DNA of 32,231 bases from an uncultured marine group I thaumarchaeote (GCA_902514095.1 CABXPS010000010.1:1-32231); one strand, 5' to 3'. Positions 22,857 through 31,880 are shown, counted from the first letter of the stretch. The notes: generated by a model not told the origin, from the letters alone. Numbers and translations are program-made.

Positions 22857-23985
22857 AAATTAGTAATGGATCTGGTTTGTAAAACTCTCCATATTTTTCT
22901 GTAAGTTTATTTAATTCATCTACAATGTTTTTAATTCCGATTTCTTTTGCAGTTTCAAATAGTGGTTTTTTTAACCCTAATCCTAATTGAGCTGCTTTTT
23001 CTATCTCCCCTATATCACTTGCACCGTTTGTAATTAACCAAGCTGCATTGTTTACAATATTAGCTACTAACTGAATTGGGTTGAATTTTTGTGCTAATTC
23101 TTCTGATAAATTCACTCTTTCATATTTGTCATCAGAATATTTGTAATATCCTTCTCCTGATTTTTGCCCTAACTTCTTTTCGTCAAACATTTTTTCTACT
23201 GTTGGATGTGGATTGATTACTTTTTTATCTCGTAAGTGCATTTCTACAGTTGCTTTGTGAATTACATCCATACCTGTGAAATCTGCTAATTCAAAAATTC
23301 CCATTGGAAAACCTAGCTTGAATTTCACTGCAGAATCAATTTCTTCAAGTGTTGCATTAGTTCTATCTTGAGCAAAACATGCTTCGTGAACCATTGGAAT
23401 GAATAATCTATTAATGATAAACCCTGGAACATCTTTTCTACACAATACTGCTTGTTTGTTAACTGATTTTACATATTCTTGAGTTAAATCTGTAATTTCT
23501 TGTGATGTTTTTTCTCCTGGAATTACTTCTACTAATTTCATTAATTGTGGTGGATTAAAAAAATGAATTCCTATAAATTTTTCAGGGCGAGATGTTGTGT
23601 TTGCTATTTCAGTAATTGGTAATGTACTTGTATTTGATGCAAATATTACTTCTGGTCCTGCTACTTTATCTAGGTCTGCATAAACTAATTTTTTTAGATC
23701 CATAATTTCTGGAACTACTTCAATTACTAACTCTGCATTTTTTACTGCTTCATTCAAATCAACAATTGGTGTAATTCTTGAAAATATTGACTCTCCTTCT
23801 TCTTTTGAAATTTTTTCTTTTGAAACTAGTTTATCTAAACTCCATTTTATTTTCTCCATTGCCTTATCTAAAAATTCTTGTTTGATATCTCGTAGAACTA
23901 CATTATATCCTGCAGTTGCTGACACTTGAGCAATTCCGTGACCCATAACTCCAGAACCTAGTACTGTGATATTTTTCACTGCCAT
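22846..23985 (-). CDS. 3-hydroxyacyl-CoA dehydrogenase (3-hydroxybutyryl-CoA dehydrogenase type)
   Basis: 379-aa NAD-dependent enzyme. The N-terminal Rossmann domain has VLGSGVMGHGIAQ (8-20). The active-site residues are in ASNTS (Ser117/Asn118), GIHFFNPPQLMKLVEVI (His141, Glu153), and DVPGFIINR. The C-terminal helical domain has GFPMGIFELADFTGMDV, and a second, shorter 3HCDH-like region fills residues 300-379 (NIVNNAAWLITNGASDIGEI). In ammonia-oxidising archaea, such a protein oxidises (S)-3-hydroxybutyryl-CoA to acetoacetyl-CoA in the HP/HB carbon-fixation cycle. There is no fused enoyl-CoA hydratase domain, unlike the crenarchaeal bifunctional enzyme. ATG start. Confidence 0.93.
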   Translation of the reverse strand: MAVKNITVLGSGVMGHGIAQVSATAGYNVVLRDIKQEFLDKAMEKIKWSLDKLVSKEKISKEEGESIFSRITPIVDLNEAVKNAELVIEVVPEIMDLKKLVYADLDKVAGPEVIFASNTSTLPITEIANTTSRPEKFIGIHFFNPPQLMKLVEVIPGEKTSQEITDLTQEYVKSVNKQAVLCRKDVPGFIINRLFIPMVHEACFAQDRTNATLEEIDSAVKFKLGFPMGIFELADFTGMDVIHKATVEMHLRDKKVINPHPTVEKMFDEKKLGQKSGEGYYKYSDDKYERVNLSEELAQKFNPIQLVANIVNNAAWLITNGASDIGEIEKAAQLGLGLKKPLFETAKEIGIKNIVDELNKLTEKYGEFYKPDPLLISMQ

Positions 23986-24040
23986 AAATTGACAAAAATT
24001 CAGTATCCTTTATAATGTATTTCTCCATCTTTGTGATAAT

Positions 24041-24208
24041 ATGGGCTTGTTTAATCGTAACAAATCTAATGAAAGTAAAACAAAATGTGATGTTTGTGGA
24101 ACTGAGTTACATGATCCTGAGCGATTAAAAAAGCATATGAAAAAAGCACATGGTAACGTACCTGCCAAAAAATTAGATCCAAATGGTGGGGACGGCGGTA
24201 CATGGTAA
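24041..24208 (+). CDS. Single C2H2 zinc-finger protein (55 aa)
   Basis: ATG to TAA: MGLFNRNKSNESKTKCDVCG, then TELHDPERLKKHMKKAHG and a Gly/Asp-rich tail GNVPAKKLDPNGGDGGTW. The spacing C-x2-C-x12-H-x4-H gives one classic zinc finger. An AT-rich TTTATAAT lies about 29 nt upstream of the ATG, consistent with a leaderless mRNA. The stop overlaps the next start (ATGGTAA), so translation of the membrane protein is coupled to this gene. The C-terminal tail could be flexible. Function unknown. Confidence 0.8.
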   Translation: MGLFNRNKSNESKTKCDVCGTELHDPERLKKHMKKAHGNVPAKKLDPNGGDGGTW

Positions 24209-24489
24209 AATTGAAGTTAAACTCTAGTCAACAACAAGGATTAGTTTTTGGTGGTGCGTTTTTGGTTGCTGGAATTGTTCTATCTACTATGGTTTTTCCC
24301 TTCTGGCATTTGATTCGTGAGGATGTTTTTGAAGATGTCGTTATTTTGAATAATGACGATGGTACTTGTTATGTGGAAACTATTGATTCTGTTCCTAAAA
24401 TTATTGAAAATTGTGAATTAAGTGCTGGAGATGAGGTTACAATAAAATTTGGAAAGGATTTGGCATGGGCTACTATTGTTACTCCTTGA
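24202..24489 (+). CDS. Small membrane protein (95 aa)
   Basis: I do not recognise this protein. Residues 10-34 form one transmembrane helix (QGLVFGGAFLVAGIVLSTMV). The rest is a small beta-rich domain with a Cys pair (DGTCYVETID, IIENCELSAGDEVTIKF) that could form a disulphide if it lies outside the cell. ATG start, overlapping the end of the zinc-finger gene. The close coupling suggests a shared function, for instance signalling from the membrane to a zinc-finger regulator, but nothing in the sequence proves it. Confidence 0.65.
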   Translation: MVKLKLNSSQQQGLVFGGAFLVAGIVLSTMVFPFWHLIREDVFEDVVILNNDDGTCYVETIDSVPKIIENCELSAGDEVTIKFGKDLAWATIVTP

Positions 24490-24526
24490 TAGATACTTTG
24501 ATATTTAAAAAATTAATTTTATAATT

Positions 24527-24934
24527 ATGGATTGCATTTTTTGTAAAATTGTCTTAAAACAAATCCCTGTAAAAATTCTCAATGAATCATCTCATTCTAT
24601 TTGTTTTTTGGATGCATTTCCTCTTGCAAAAGGACATGCATTAGTAATCCCAAAAAATCATCATAAAAAAATTCAAGATATGACTAGTGATGAAAACTCT
24701 GATTTATTTTCTCTAGTTCACACTATGATGTCCAAAATTGATTCTATTACTGGTTCAACTTTACTTGCAATACATAATGGTGACGATGCAGGTCAAGAAA
24801 TACCCCATGTTCATGTACATCTAATTCCAAGATCTAAATCTGATTCAGCAGGACCCGTTCATAGTATGTTTAACACATCTTTAGAATTATCTGATTCTGA
24901 AATTGAAAAATATTATAATTTGTTAAAAATTTAG
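24527..24934 (+). CDS. HIT-family nucleotide hydrolase
   Basis: 135 aa. The histidine triad HVHVHLIPR (H94, H96, H98) is intact. CIFCKI at residues 3-8 and LAKGHALVIPKNHH give the CxxC zinc site and the conserved H45 of HINT-like HIT proteins. Such enzymes hydrolyse nucleotide phosphoramidates or dinucleoside polyphosphates. A TATA-like ATATTTAAAA lies 22 nt upstream of the ATG. The 3' end overlaps the convergent J-domain/ferredoxin gene by 4 nt. Confidence 0.95.
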   Translation: MDCIFCKIVLKQIPVKILNESSHSICFLDAFPLAKGHALVIPKNHHKKIQDMTSDENSDLFSLVHTMMSKIDSITGSTLLAIHNGDDAGQEIPHVHVHLIPRSKSDSAGPVHSMFNTSLELSDSEIEKYYNLLKI

Positions 24935-25599
24935 TATGGAAATAATTTTTCTTTTGTTCTAATATTTTCTACATTAATTGCTTTTGTTGGACATGTTTCA
25001 GCTGCATTCATAATTTTGTTTACTCCTGCACCTTTTTGATTAATCACATTTGATTTTGGGTTTGTTTGACTTTGTTTATTTATTTCAAACACACCTGGTG
25101 CAATAATTTCACAACTGCAGCAACCAATACACAAAGACTTGTCTACATTAATTCGAAGATCTGGTTGTTTAGTTGGTTCTCTTGCTTTTTCATATTCTCC
25201 ATTTTTGCCATCTGTTCGTATTCGTGCATTGTAATCTTCCCAAAACTTTTTTTCATATTCTTTCCAAAAAGTTGGGTCTCCTTCTTCAAATTCACGCGTA
25301 TATTTACCCCAATCTTGTTCTGGAATTCCATCATCATTTGGTGCTCCCCATTGTGGTTTTGGTTTGACTTTTTGATTCCCTGAATTTTGTTTTGTCTGTT
25401 CATATATTGTATCATCCTTTTCATTCTTTTTTAAAAAATTATATGCTTCTGTAATTTTTTTGAATTTTCCATCATCATTTTCTTCTTTATTTTTATCTGG
25501 ATGTAATTCTAGTGCCATCTTTCTATAGGATATCTTAATTTCTTCTTGTGATGAATTTTGATTAACATTTAATGTCAATAATGCTTCTCGTTTATTCAT
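24931..25599 (-). CDS. J-domain/ferredoxin fusion protein
   Basis: 222 aa, ATG start. Residues 4-60 are a J domain with the HPD motif (H33-P34-D35) in ELHPDKNKEE, which activates the ATPase of an Hsp70 (DnaK). Residues 60-148 are a polar linker rich in Trp/Phe/Tyr (WGAPNDDGIPEQDWGKYTRE). Residues 148-210 are a ferredoxin domain: RINVDKSLCIGCCSCEIIAP with C157, C160, C163 (and an extra C161), then AETCPTKAI with C203. That arrangement binds a single [4Fe-4S] cluster. A chaperone co-factor fused to a redox centre suggests delivery of Hsp70 to Fe-S clients, or redox control of it. The domain order is unusual; see findings. Confidence 0.9.
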   Translation of the reverse strand: MNKREALLTLNVNQNSSQEEIKISYRKMALELHPDKNKEENDDGKFKKITEAYNFLKKNEKDDTIYEQTKQNSGNQKVKPKPQWGAPNDDGIPEQDWGKYTREFEEGDPTFWKEYEKKFWEDYNARIRTDGKNGEYEKAREPTKQPDLRINVDKSLCIGCCSCEIIAPGVFEINKQSQTNPKSNVINQKGAGVNKIMNAAETCPTKAINVENIRTKEKLFPY

Positions 25600-25650
25600 A
25601 TTATTTCTAATTCATCATATGTTAAAAATAATTACTAATATTTTGTTATC

Positions 25651-26013
25651 CTATTCTAAAATTTTATCATCTTCTGCTTTCCATGCTGGTTCCACAATGC
25701 ATAAAAAACGTAAATATTTTGATCCAATATTTTCAATAAATTGTTTTGAATTTGGAGGAACATATGCTGAGTCATCTTTTTTTAATCTAAATACTTCATC
25801 ATCGATTTTTAATTTTCCTTCACCTTCTAAAATATAGTAAATTTCAGATGATTTAATTTTGTGAAGTTTGGTTTTCCCTCCAATTTCTAATGAAAATTGT
25901 GCAATACTATAGTTAATTCCATTTAATGTGTTATGAGGATGAAAATATTGCTTTATTTTTGCTCCTTCGTCTCCGTCTATAAATTCAATTTTTGAATTTT
26001 CTTTTATTGACAT
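25651..26013 (-). CDS. Cupin-domain protein with degraded metal site
   Basis: 120 aa. The cupin barrel is clear (FSLEIGGKTKLHKIKSSEIY, then YILEGEGKLKIDDEVFRLKK, DDSAYVPPNSKQFIENIG). Of the usual metal ligands only the first His and the Glu remain: motif 1 reads HKIKSSE (H-x-K), and motif 2 reads PPNSKQFIEN, with Gln at the His position. It is thus probably not a metal-dependent enzyme but a ligand-binding protein or a pseudo-enzyme. It lies 5 nt after the second cupin gene, so the two are cotranscribed. ATG start; ligand unknown. Confidence 0.82.
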   Translation of the reverse strand: MSIKENSKIEFIDGDEGAKIKQYFHPHNTLNGINYSIAQFSLEIGGKTKLHKIKSSEIYYILEGEGKLKIDDEVFRLKKDDSAYVPPNSKQFIENIGSKYLRFLCIVEPAWKAEDDKILE

Positions 26014-26018
26014 TATTT

Positions 26019-26474
26019 TTAAACGATTTTTGTAACTTTGTTTTTAAAATTTGATTCGTACCACGTGGTTTTGTATGTTGAATTCTTTTTAGGTAATATG
26101 TTGATTGCAATATGTGAAAATTCTTTCTTTTTGTCAATGGATCCATGTGTATGGAGTGTTTTTGCTGGAATGTGAACAATGTCGCCTTGATTAAGATTGA
26201 TTCTTTGAGTTCGTTTGATTTTGAATTCTGATTTATTGATACCATATTTTTTAAAAATTTCTAAACTACCTTTTCCATTTACTGCCATCAATACTTGATT
26301 TCCATTATGAAAATGAAGTTTTGTTTTAGAACCTTTTTCAAAATGAACATGATAGATATCTTGATCTTTTGATTTAATTTTTTCTGAAAGTACTTTCATC
26401 CATGTTTTACCTGTAAACCATTCTGGATTGACTTCCCTCTTGTCGGTTGAACCCTTTATGTTTGATTTATTCAT
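26019..26474 (-). CDS. Cupin-domain protein with metal-site residues
   Basis: 151 aa. HVHFEKGSKTKLHFHNGNQV gives the His-x-His pair, with Gln where the family has Glu, and NLNQGDIVHIPAKTLHTHGS gives the second motif's His. The HHQH set can hold a metal. The first 40 residues (TDKREVNPEWFTGKTWMKVL) resemble the lead region of small quercetinase-like or carboxymuconolactone-type cupins. The C-terminus is basic (NFKNKVTKIV). ATG start; the first gene of a two-cupin operon. Substrate unknown. Confidence 0.82.
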   Translation of the reverse strand: MNKSNIKGSTDKREVNPEWFTGKTWMKVLSEKIKSKDQDIYHVHFEKGSKTKLHFHNGNQVLMAVNGKGSLEIFKKYGINKSEFKIKRTQRINLNQGDIVHIPAKTLHTHGSIDKKKEFSHIAINILPKKNSTYKTTWYESNFKNKVTKIV

Positions 26475-26596
26475 TATAATTTTTACAAAATAACCTCTTT
26501 TTCTTTGTTTGGAATTTTTTCTATTTCTATTTTTTGTGTTGATATTCTAAAAATCAGAATTGGTTTAATACGACTACTTGTATATTTTGTATAGTT

Positions 26597-27301
26597 TTGA
26601 AAAAGAATCGTGATAAGAAAACAGTAGTTTTAAGAAAAAAAATTGATGAAACTGAAGTTTTAAAAATCCTTGACGATAAAAAAACTTCTTTGTTTAAATC
26701 TCTATTTTCACGCCCAAAAAAAAGTGACATTCACATTCATTCTGTGAAATTATCCTATGAATGTATTTTAATGATATCTGGTAAATATGTGGCTAATTAT
26801 TTTAGAAAAGCAACTCACTCTATTTCTGTTGACTCTAATGTATCTGCAGTAGTTTTAGGTGATGATATTTTTTCAGTACGTACTAAATCTAATTTTAAAA
26901 AAGCAATTGTAGGAAAACGTGGTAAGAATAAGGTTGATTTAAAATTAGAAGAACATGTTTTTGTTGAAAATGAGGATGAATTAACATTTGATCATCATGG
27001 CAAGGAGATTAAATTTCCTTTTAAATTAAATTCTAAAACAACTGAAAATTATCCTAATCGAATATTGGAAAAGAACTTATCCAATGTAAAAAACTCTGAA
27101 CTCACACATGATGATGCGATCAAAAAATTACAATCTTTTTTAAAAAAACCTTTGGAATCTGAGGTAAGACAACTTGAAGAAGAATTTGTATTACGTGAAA
27201 TTAGTGAGGTATATGTCCCAATCTATGAATCAAGACTGATTGGACCCAAAAAGAAAATCGCTATTATTAGAATAGATGCAGTGCGTAACAAAATTCTATA
27301 G
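26597..27301 (+). CDS. Hypothetical basic protein (234 aa, TTG start)
   Basis: I do not recognise this protein. The first 45 residues are strongly basic and polar (KKNRDKKTVVLRKKIDETEV, then FKSLFSRPKKSDIHIHSVKL). Predicted beta strands follow (YECILMISGKYVANYFRKAT and VSAVVLGDDIFSV). The C-terminal 60 residues mix an acidic helix (ESEVRQLEEEFVLREI) with VYVPIYESRLIGPKKKIAII, a strand pair that looks like a small PepSY-like or SH3-like module. There is no membrane segment and no cysteine pair. The only start in reach is TTG. The 3' end overlaps the convergent TPR gene by 6 nt. Confidence 0.6.
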   Translation: MKKNRDKKTVVLRKKIDETEVLKILDDKKTSLFKSLFSRPKKSDIHIHSVKLSYECILMISGKYVANYFRKATHSISVDSNVSAVVLGDDIFSVRTKSNFKKAIVGKRGKNKVDLKLEEHVFVENEDELTFDHHGKEIKFPFKLNSKTTENYPNRILEKNLSNVKNSELTHDDAIKKLQSFLKKPLESEVRQLEEEFVLREISEVYVPIYESRLIGPKKKIAIIRIDAVRNKIL

Positions 27302-28117
27302 TTTTACTAACGCTCTAAATTTATCATTATTGTGTAATACTGTAAAAATTGGTTCTTCTTTCGCCCATTTACGAATTATTTTTGGGTTTCTTGAAATTGC
27401 TTGCTTTAGTAAATCTAATGCTTCTGGATAATTTTTTAATCCAGCTTTACTTCTAGATTTTGCATAAATTACATTTACATTATCTTTGTATTTTTTTAGA
27501 ATTTCATCAAATACATCTAGTGCCTTTTCATGTTTTCCTAATTCTGCTAATTGTACTCCTTTTTGAAAAAATGCATCTTGATTATTTGGATATTTTTTAC
27601 AAACATTTTGAAAACAATTGAGTGCTTCTTCATGTCTTTTCATTTTTCCTAAAACAATTCCTCTGTAGACCATTGCATTTGGTTTTCTTGAATCCACTGA
27701 AATTGCTTTTTCCAATACTGTTAGTGCTAATTCATGTTCTTGAAGTTTATCTAATAACACTCCTTTGTTGAAATATGATGCTGCATATTTTGGATCCGCT
27801 ACAATTGCTTCATCATAACATTCAGAGGCTGCTTGAATATTTCCATTTTCTGCCATTGCAATACCTTTATTGTTTAGTGCTTGTGCGTCATTTGGATTAA
27901 TCTCTAATAATTTATCAAAACAAGTAATTGCATCACTATATTTTCTCATTTGGTTTAATGCTAATCCTTTGTTAAATAATGCAGATGCATCAGTTACATC
28001 TTGTTTTAGAATTTTATTAAATAATGAAACTGCTGCTTTTGGTTGATTTCTTTCCATCATGGACATTGCATTATGTCTGATATCTTCTGGATTTTCTTTT
28101 GATCCAAATAATCCCAT
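27296..28117 (-). CDS. Tetratricopeptide (TPR) repeat protein
   Basis: 273 aa made of about seven 34-residue TPR units. Examples are ASALFNKGLALNQMRKYSDA, AQALNNKGIAMAENGNIQAA and AASYFNKGVLLDKLQEHELA, each with the W/L-G-Y-A-F-A-P consensus positions (P at position 32, as in INPNDAQ, VADPKYA). The N-terminus is MGLFGSKENPEDI, a motif shared with two other proteins of this window. No signal peptide or membrane segment. TPR proteins act as scaffolds for protein complexes; the partner is unknown. ATG start. Confidence 0.93.
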   Translation of the reverse strand: MGLFGSKENPEDIRHNAMSMMERNQPKAAVSLFNKILKQDVTDASALFNKGLALNQMRKYSDAITCFDKLLEINPNDAQALNNKGIAMAENGNIQAASECYDEAIVADPKYAASYFNKGVLLDKLQEHELALTVLEKAISVDSRKPNAMVYRGIVLGKMKRHEEALNCFQNVCKKYPNNQDAFFQKGVQLAELGKHEKALDVFDEILKKYKDNVNVIYAKSRSKAGLKNYPEALDLLKQAISRNPKIIRKWAKEEPIFTVLHNNDKFRALVKL

Positions 28118-28154
28118 ATTCTACTGAAAAAACTATTGCTAATGAAAGTTTATC

Positions 28155-28274
28155 TTAATTCAGTGATTTGAATTTTTTAATTGCCTCTTTTGCCATATCT
28201 TCTTGCTCTTTTGCAGTCGTCTCTGTTGGATCATCTGTTGCATAGGCTTCTTTTTCCTCTTTTTTCTTTTCCAT
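28155..28274 (-). CDS. Small highly charged protein (39 aa)
   Basis: ATG to TAA: MEKKKEEKEAYATDDPTETT and AKEQEDMAKEAIKKFKSLN. Almost all charged or helix-forming residues, likely disordered or a single helix. It lies on the same strand as the TPR gene and ends upstream of it, 37 nt before that start. It fills most of the gap between the TPR gene and the next plus-strand gene. Function unknown. The low complexity makes a chance frame possible. Confidence 0.45.
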   Translation of the reverse strand: MEKKKEEKEAYATDDPTETTAKEQEDMAKEAIKKFKSLN

Positions 28275-28332
28275 ATGTTTTCTAAATTGTTATTTTATAA
28301 AAATTTGAATATTTTTTTAAGATACCCTTAAT

Positions 28333-28710
28333 TTGATTTATTTATTATCTCTATCATTGTCTAAATTTAAACTCAATTTTTTTGCTGATAAAGTGTTTGT
28401 ACATCATTGGCCTAAAAATTCTCCACCTTGGCCTGATTCTTTTCAAGAAAAATTAGATGTTTCATTAAATAAAAATTCTGCTCAAAAAAAAATTATTGTA
28501 AATTCTAATTCGATAAATATCGAAAATTTTGAATTTACCTGTTTAAAAAAAATTGGAATTTCTGTACCTTTTTTTAAAAAAGAATGTAGACTGATTTTTG
28601 AAGCACAATTTGAGAAATCTTTTACACATGTTCATATTACAATTAAATCTAATAATTTTATAGAACTTTTTAATGAATTAATTTCTTGGAAAAAGAAATT
28701 TTCTGAATGA
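28333..28710 (+). CDS. Hypothetical protein (125 aa, TTG start)
   Basis: I do not recognise this protein. Start TTG 28333 (or TTG 28357); no ATG occurs in the first 125 codons. The sequence is rich in Lys, Phe and Asn: VFVHHWPKNSPPWPDSFQEK, then NSNSINIENFEFTCLKKIGI, and FEKSFTHVHITIKSNNFIEL. Two His pairs (HH, HVH) and three cysteines are present but have no recognisable arrangement. It ends 9 nt before the convergent aminotransferase stop. Codon use is like its neighbours, which supports it being coding. Confidence 0.5.
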   Translation: MIYLLSLSLSKFKLNFFADKVFVHHWPKNSPPWPDSFQEKLDVSLNKNSAQKKIIVNSNSINIENFEFTCLKKIGISVPFFKKECRLIFEAQFEKSFTHVHITIKSNNFIELFNELISWKKKFSE

Positions 28711-28719
28711 TTTAGTATT

Positions 28720-30009
28720 TTAGAAATTTTTTGAAGCTTGAATCATCTTTTTAATGTCTTCTTTAGAATGACTAATTGATATTGCTCCTAATTTACCTGG
28801 TAAGAAAAATATACCATCTTGAGAAATCATCTTAAAATGATATTTTTCTAACATTTTTGAATCACATTTTGCAACATCTGTTGAATTTGTTATTTCTGTA
28901 ATGCCATTTTTAATAAAATGCGTCATAAATAAAGAGCCTTTACCTGTAACTACTACTTTTCCATCAAACACTTTTTCTAATTCTTTTCTAGCATAATCTC
29001 CTAATGAATTAATTTTTTGATATGTTGATTTTTTTGTTTTTAAATAATTTAGAGTTGCATATCCTGAAGTCATTGATATTGGATTAGCTGAAAATGTGCC
29101 TCCTCCAATGTATGAACGTTCAGATTTTTTCTTACCTGTTGTATCTGCATATTCCATAATTTCTTTTTTACCGCACAATATTCCTATTGCCATTCCTCCT
29201 CCAGCTATTTTTCCTAAGGTTACAATATCTGGGTCTAATTTCATTGTTGGATACAAACAACCATATCTAAATCTAAAACCTGTAACAATTTCATCTAAAA
29301 TAAATAATGATTTATTTCTATGAACAAATTCTTGTATTCCTTTTAGATAATCTTTTGTTGCAGGTATGCATCCACCTCCACCTAACACTGGTTCGATGAT
29401 AACTCCTGCCAGATTTTTTGAATATTTTTTTAATATTTTTAATGAATTCTCTAAATCATTATATGGAATTGAAACAATTTTTTCATCATTAACTACTCCA
29501 CTACTTTCTGATTCTTTAAATGGCCAGTTAACACTTTTTAGTAAATCAGATGTATATCCATGCCACCCTCCATCTATCTTTGCAATAATTTTTTTACCTG
29601 TAACTGAACGTGCTAATCTAACTGCATACATTGTGGCTTCAGTACCCGATGTTACATATCTAATTTTTTCTGCAACTGGTACTGCTTTTGAAATTAATTC
29701 TGATAATTTTATTGTCTGTTCATTTACTGTACCATACATCCAACTTTTTTCAATTTGTTTTTTAATTGATTCTTTAACATTTTTTTGACCATGTCCTAAT
29801 ATCAATGACCAATGACCCATCCAATAATCGGTATACTTGTTATTGTCAACATCACTCAAATTTTTTCCTACAGATGATTTTACTACAAATGGATATGGAT
29901 TGAAATATCGTATGTTGTGTGAAACTCCATTGATATGAAGTTTTAATGACTTTGAAAATATTTTTGCAGATGTTGGTGTTTTTTGTCTATATTTTTTTAT
30001 GTAGTCCAA
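28720..30009 (-). CDS. Class III aminotransferase, GSAM (HemL)-like
   Basis: 429-aa PLP enzyme related to glutamate-1-semialdehyde 2,1-aminomutase. PLP-site features are complete: [14 protein letters not shown] (phosphate cup), [22 protein letters not shown] (D239), and the Schiff-base Lys267 in [14 protein letters not shown]. The N-terminus ([20 protein letters not shown]) does not show the usual GSAM opening PGGVNSPVRAF, although the GxWHG and EIVTGFR segments are GSAM-like. It may be a paralogue acting on another amino sugar or semialdehyde rather than the haem-pathway HemL. ATG start. It lies 150 bp upstream of the rRNA promoter region, transcribed away from it. Confidence 0.85.
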   Translation of the reverse strand: MDYIKKYRQKTPTSAKIFSKSLKLHINGVSHNIRYFNPYPFVVKSSVGKNLSDVDNNKYTDYWMGHWSLILGHGQKNVKESIKKQIEKSWMYGTVNEQTIKLSELISKAVPVAEKIRYVTSGTEATMYAVRLARSVTGKKIIAKIDGGWHGYTSDLLKSVNWPFKESESSGVVNDEKIVSIPYNDLENSLKILKKYSKNLAGVIIEPVLGGGGCIPATKDYLKGIQEFVHRNKSLFILDEIVTGFRFRYGCLYPTMKLDPDIVTLGKIAGGGMAIGILCGKKEIMEYADTTGKKKSERSYIGGGTFSANPISMTSGYATLNYLKTKKSTYQKINSLGDYARKELEKVFDGKVVVTGKGSLFMTHFIKNGITEITNSTDVAKCDSKMLEKYHFKMISQDGIFFLPGKLGAISISHSKEDIKKMIQASKNF

Positions 30010-30162
30010 AACTAAATTATCAAAAATTTACTATCATTTTAATCAACATTTGGACTATTATTGGTGGTATTTTTAGATCTATTTTATTTGAGCCCATTTT
30101 TGGTAAAAATTCCTTGTAATTTTTACAATTTTTGAAGCGATCTCTTGTAATTTCACGCATGG

Positions 30163-30169
30163 TTTATAT
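30163..30169 (+). promoter_or_regulatory. rrn: TATA box of the rRNA operon
   Basis: TTTATAT, with a preceding purine-rich CGCATGG that could be the BRE. It places transcription start near 30190-30194, about 200 nt before mature 16S. The GC content rises at once downstream. No other good TATA candidate lies between the aminotransferase start (30009) and the 16S. From 30010 to 30160 I see only AT-rich sequence and no gene. Confidence 0.6.
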
Positions 30170-30194
30170 GGATTCTGCCATCTTCGACTTCTGC

Positions 30195-30274
30195 ATACGT
30201 AAAGCAATAGGCGGCGCTCGTGATGAAGTATGGCAATATGCCACTTTGTGATTCATGGGCCTCCATTTACGCAT
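30195..30274 (+). ncRNA. Structured leader of the rRNA transcript
   Basis: The segment folds into an outer stem ATACGTAAA (30195-30203) with TTTACGCAT (30266-30274), 8 of 9 pairs. Then comes AGGC (30209-30212) with GCCT (30259-30262). An inner hairpin at 30226-30246 has the stem TGGCA-ATA-TGCCA and closing AAG/CTT pairs. The outer stem starts close to the predicted transcription start. It may be a regulatory or processing leader, or become a stable small RNA after processing. Confidence 0.45.
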
Positions 30275-30312
30275 ACAAAAATGAGGATTTGATTGAAAGA
30301 TCATTTCTGAGA

Positions 30313-30334
30313 TGTGAACATTATGTGCATCCGT
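30313..30334 (+). repeat. 5' arm of the pre-16S processing stem
   Basis: 22-nt sequence starting TGTGAACATTATG and ending ATCCGT, reverse-complementary to 31881-31902 on the far side of the 16S gene, with one G-U pair. The two arms bring the ends of pre-16S together for endonuclease cleavage. The arms lie 59 nt before and 14 nt after the mature 16S ends. A hairpin AAGTAC-aaat-GTACTT (30349-30364) lies between this arm and the 16S start. Confidence 0.8.
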
Positions 30335-30393
30335 CAATTCCAATTTACAAGTACAAATGTACTTCAATAATCAAGACCAAAAGAAAAATTCAG

Positions 30394-31866
<1,473 letters not shown>

Positions 31867-31880
31867 GACATGGAAAGTGT

